A stretch of 8,343 nt of DNA from Candidatus Zhuqueibacterota bacterium. Lineage in GTDB: Bacteria; SM23-31. The first letter of the stretch is position 1, and each line of letters opens with the position of its first letter. Where the stretch lies: the NCBI GenBank assembly GCA_022562855.1, contig JADFON010000064.1:1-8343 (forward strand), given 5' to 3'. The position numbers and the translations under genes were made by a program. This document shows positions 6,457 to 8,343 of this stretch, in pieces. The notes under the pieces are model-generated. The model saw only the letters and a program-made list of their open reading frames with translations. It was not told the origin of the DNA and made no database searches.

Positions 6457-6478
6457 ATATTGGGAAAGGATTTATTGC

Positions 6479-7624
6479 ATGATTCATACAGGCGGCATGA
6501 CCACGGTAAGGGGATTACAAATTTATAAAACATTGAGGAAGTTTATTGTTAGAACGTTTCTGGGATTCCTGGTATTAGCGTCTTTCATTCTTGAGACAAC
6601 TCATGCTCAGACCGTTCCGGAAATATCCCCGGTGGAATTTTCCCGGATGGTTAAATCGATGTCGGAAGCCGGCGGTTATTTTTCCAGTGACAATTGGGTG
6701 ACTAATGAGACTACATATCTCGACGCCATAAAACCCTTGGAAAGACTCAACATAAAGGGCGGAGTATACATTGGGGTCGCTTCAAACCAGAATTTTTCAT
6801 ATATTGCTGTAATAAAACCGGAGTTAGTGTTTTTTGTCGATATCCGCCACCTGAACAGGATGCAGCACCTTGTCTATAAAGTTCTCTTTGAGTTAGCAGA
6901 AACAAGAGCGGAGTTTTTTTCACTGTTGTTTTCCAAACCGCTTAATTCGAAAAATCTACCGGATGAAAGATCCGATATCGATACTCTTGTTGAGTATTTT
7001 TTGAGAGCTCCTTCAAACCGCGGCATGAACCTTGAAACATTTGAAAAAGTCGTTTCGGTACTTGATAATAAATACAAATATGAACTCGAAGATACGGAAG
7101 AAAATGAAATAAAGCTCGTTCTCGATGCGTTTTATCGGCATAATCTTATGATAACCTATAGTGGGGGATCAAACTACAGATTTCCAACATTAGGACAACT
7201 GCTCAGAACAACCGATTTCAGCGGCGAACAACTAAACATTTTCAACAGCAGGGAGAAATATCAGTTTATCCGGAAGATGCATCTTGAAAACAAGATTATC
7301 CCATTAACCGGTAATTTTGCAGGAAGAAAAGCTCTCACCGAAGTGGCGGATTTTCTTGATAAACATAATTTGAAGGTTTCGGCTTATTATGTTTCGAATG
7401 TGGAGCGGTACTTGTTTAGAGATGGAATTTTTTCCGAATGGGTGGACAATATTAATAAACTTCCAATTACTGATAAAACGGTGTTTATCCGGTGGACGCA
7501 TAACAGCAATTATCTTTATTCGCAGATGACACGTTTGCAGTTGATTAGCGCTTTTCTGAATAATTACGACGCCGGAAAATATTTTGTTTACCAGGACTTG
7601 ATAAATTCCGAATATATAAAATGA
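6479..7624 (+). CDS. exported LIC_10091-like protein of unknown function
   Basis: A 381-aa protein. The ATG has GGGAAAGGA ending 8 nt upstream. A basic N-region (RGLQIYKTLRKFIVR) leads into a hydrophobic core (27-38) and a probable cleavage site THA-Q after residue 43, so it is likely exported. I recognise conserved phrases of the LIC_10091-like family: SSDNWVTNETTY (69-80), GGVYIGVASNQNFSYIAVIKP (94-114), VFFVDIRHLNRMQHLVYKVLFELAETRAEFFSLLFSKP (117-154), NKIIPLTGNFAGRKAL (271-286), YYVSNVERYLF (303-313) and a late INKLPITDKTVFIRW (325-339). The strand-glycine-helix followed by FFVDIR looks like the first half of a Rossmann/methyltransferase-like fold; this is inference, as no definite SAM motif is proven. 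It sits 22 nt after DUF819 and 19 nt before the channel gene, suggesting co-transcription. Assignment to this family is from memory of its motifs, so the family name is moderately sure. Confidence 0.75.
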   Translation: MIHTGGMTTVRGLQIYKTLRKFIVRTFLGFLVLASFILETTHAQTVPEISPVEFSRMVKSMSEAGGYFSSDNWVTNETTYLDAIKPLERLNIKGGVYIGVASNQNFSYIAVIKPELVFFVDIRHLNRMQHLVYKVLFELAETRAEFFSLLFSKPLNSKNLPDERSDIDTLVEYFLRAPSNRGMNLETFEKVVSVLDNKYKYELEDTEENEIKLVLDAFYRHNLMITYSGGSNYRFPTLGQLLRTTDFSGEQLNIFNSREKYQFIRKMHLENKIIPLTGNFAGRKALTEVADFLDKHNLKVSAYYVSNVERYLFRDGIFSEWVDNINKLPITDKTVFIRWTHNSNYLYSQMTRLQLISAFLNNYDAGKYFVYQDLINSEYIK

Positions 7625-7643
7625 CGGATGATTGAGAAATTCT

Positions 7644-8343
7644 ATGAAAAATTATTCTTCTGAGAAGGATAAAGGCAAAGTGGGAGTATCAAATAAGCCT
7701 GATTCTAGTGAATCACCACATATTCACGGTTTTCGTGAATCCATCCAATTCTATCTCATTGACAGTAAAACTGCGCTTGGAAGAATAATCGACATAGTAT
7801 TTATTTTTCTAAATCTGCTTATCGTTGCGATTTTTATAATCGAGACATATGACATATCAGAAAGTTTTTTGTCGCTCCTCGTTACTATTGAACATATAGT
7901 AGTCGGCTTTTTTATAGTCGAATATATTGCAAGGCTCTATGGCGCACGGAACCGTCTCAGGCATATTTTTCAACCATTCAGCATCATTGATTTCATGGCA
8001 ATTTTGCCAACATTCCTTGAGCCGTTTGTCAGTCCAGGTAACATCAGATTTCTGATTCTATTACGGATGTTCCGTGTATTCCGGGTTTTGAGATTTTTGC
8101 GCTTCTTCGAAACATCAGAGTTTTTCTTTGGAAAGATATCCCCGGAGATGCTAAAAGTACTTCGTCTTATTATGACGATATTTATGATATTTTTTGTCTC
8201 GTCGGGGCTTTTCTACTTAGTCGAGAGCACAGATAATGATGATGTAAATAATTTTGGGAATTCATTTTATTTTATTGTTGTAACATTGACAACCGTTGGA
8301 TTCGGTGATATAATTCCCATAACAGAGGCGGGAAAAGTTGTAA
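7644..8343 (+). CDS. voltage-gated potassium channel (VIC superfamily), partial at the right edge
   Basis: 233 codons from ATG 7644 to the window edge; the C-terminus is outside. A polar 45-residue N-terminal tail precedes span S1 (about 47-68), S2 with FFIVEYIARLY (89-99, acidic E93), S3 with SIIDFMAILP (113-122, acidic D116), and S4 with R135 then R141, R144, R147, R150 and R153 every third residue, the voltage sensor. S5 is about 168-193, then the pore helix and selectivity filter TVGFGD (217-222), a potassium signature. Known: six-span tetrameric channels open on depolarisation to pass K+. The S6 and any cytoplasmic regulatory domain cannot be seen. The SD is weak. The start is 19 nt beyond the LIC_10091-like stop, so translation may be coupled to it. 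No ATP or ion-binding RCK domain is visible in the part present. Confidence 0.93.
   Translation, partial: MKNYSSEKDKGKVGVSNKPDSSESPHIHGFRESIQFYLIDSKTALGRIIDIVFIFLNLLIVAIFIIETYDISESFLSLLVTIEHIVVGFFIVEYIARLYGARNRLRHIFQPFSIIDFMAILPTFLEPFVSPGNIRFLILLRMFRVFRVLRFLRFFETSEFFFGKISPEMLKVLRLIMTIFMIFFVSSGLFYLVESTDNDDVNNFGNSFYFIVVTLTTVGFGDIIPITEAGKVV

Overview
This window looks like a bacterial chromosome segment with moderate-to-low G+C content. It carries seven convincing protein genes (two cut by the window edges) and one possible 28-codon leader ORF. Several genes have good Shine-Dalgarno sites (AGGAGG before the amidohydrolase, GGGAG before the small lipoprotein). Two exported proteins have Cys lipoboxes, so the cell is a diderm that uses SD-led initiation. 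The mix of a GQGPxEF-type beta-propeller lipoprotein, a DUF4440-like lipoprotein, a secreted amidohydrolase, DUF819 and an LIC_10091-like protein would fit a lineage around the Bacteroidota/FCB radiation (Ignavibacteria, Marinimicrobia, KSB1 or similar). That placement is inference; there is no rRNA or marker gene here.

Left part, minus strand (1-2509). Reading leftward there is a possible 28-aa leader ORF, a lipoprotein with a six-bladed beta-propeller, a small NTF2-like (DUF4440/SnoaL-type) lipoprotein, and then the first 222 codons of a large restriction-modification enzyme. That enzyme has an N-terminal PD-(D/E)xK nuclease domain of the Type IIG/ISP kind and runs off the left edge. The intergenic DNA here is very AT-rich.

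Right part, plus strand (2792-8343). After a divergent AT-rich control region come a secreted metal-dependent amidohydrolase, a 12-bp perfect hairpin overlapping its stop codon, a zinc-type Sir2 NAD-dependent deacylase, a DUF819 multi-spanning membrane protein, an exported LIC_10091-like protein and a voltage-gated potassium channel (cut by the right edge). From sir2 onward the genes are co-directional with short gaps (about 100-121, 22 and 19 nt), so sir2-DUF819-LIC_10091-channel may be one operon.

The genes do not form any pathway I recognise. The most interesting points are: the DUF819 gene has its only well-placed SD in front of an ATA codon rather than a normal start; the LIC_10091-like protein has Rossmann/methyltransferase-like sequence features yet carries an export signal; DUF819 shows a repeated GGS motif consistent with transporter-like internal symmetry; and the beta-propeller gene has a potential structured leader ORF. 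No tRNA, rRNA, CRISPR array, insertion sequence or phage feature was seen.
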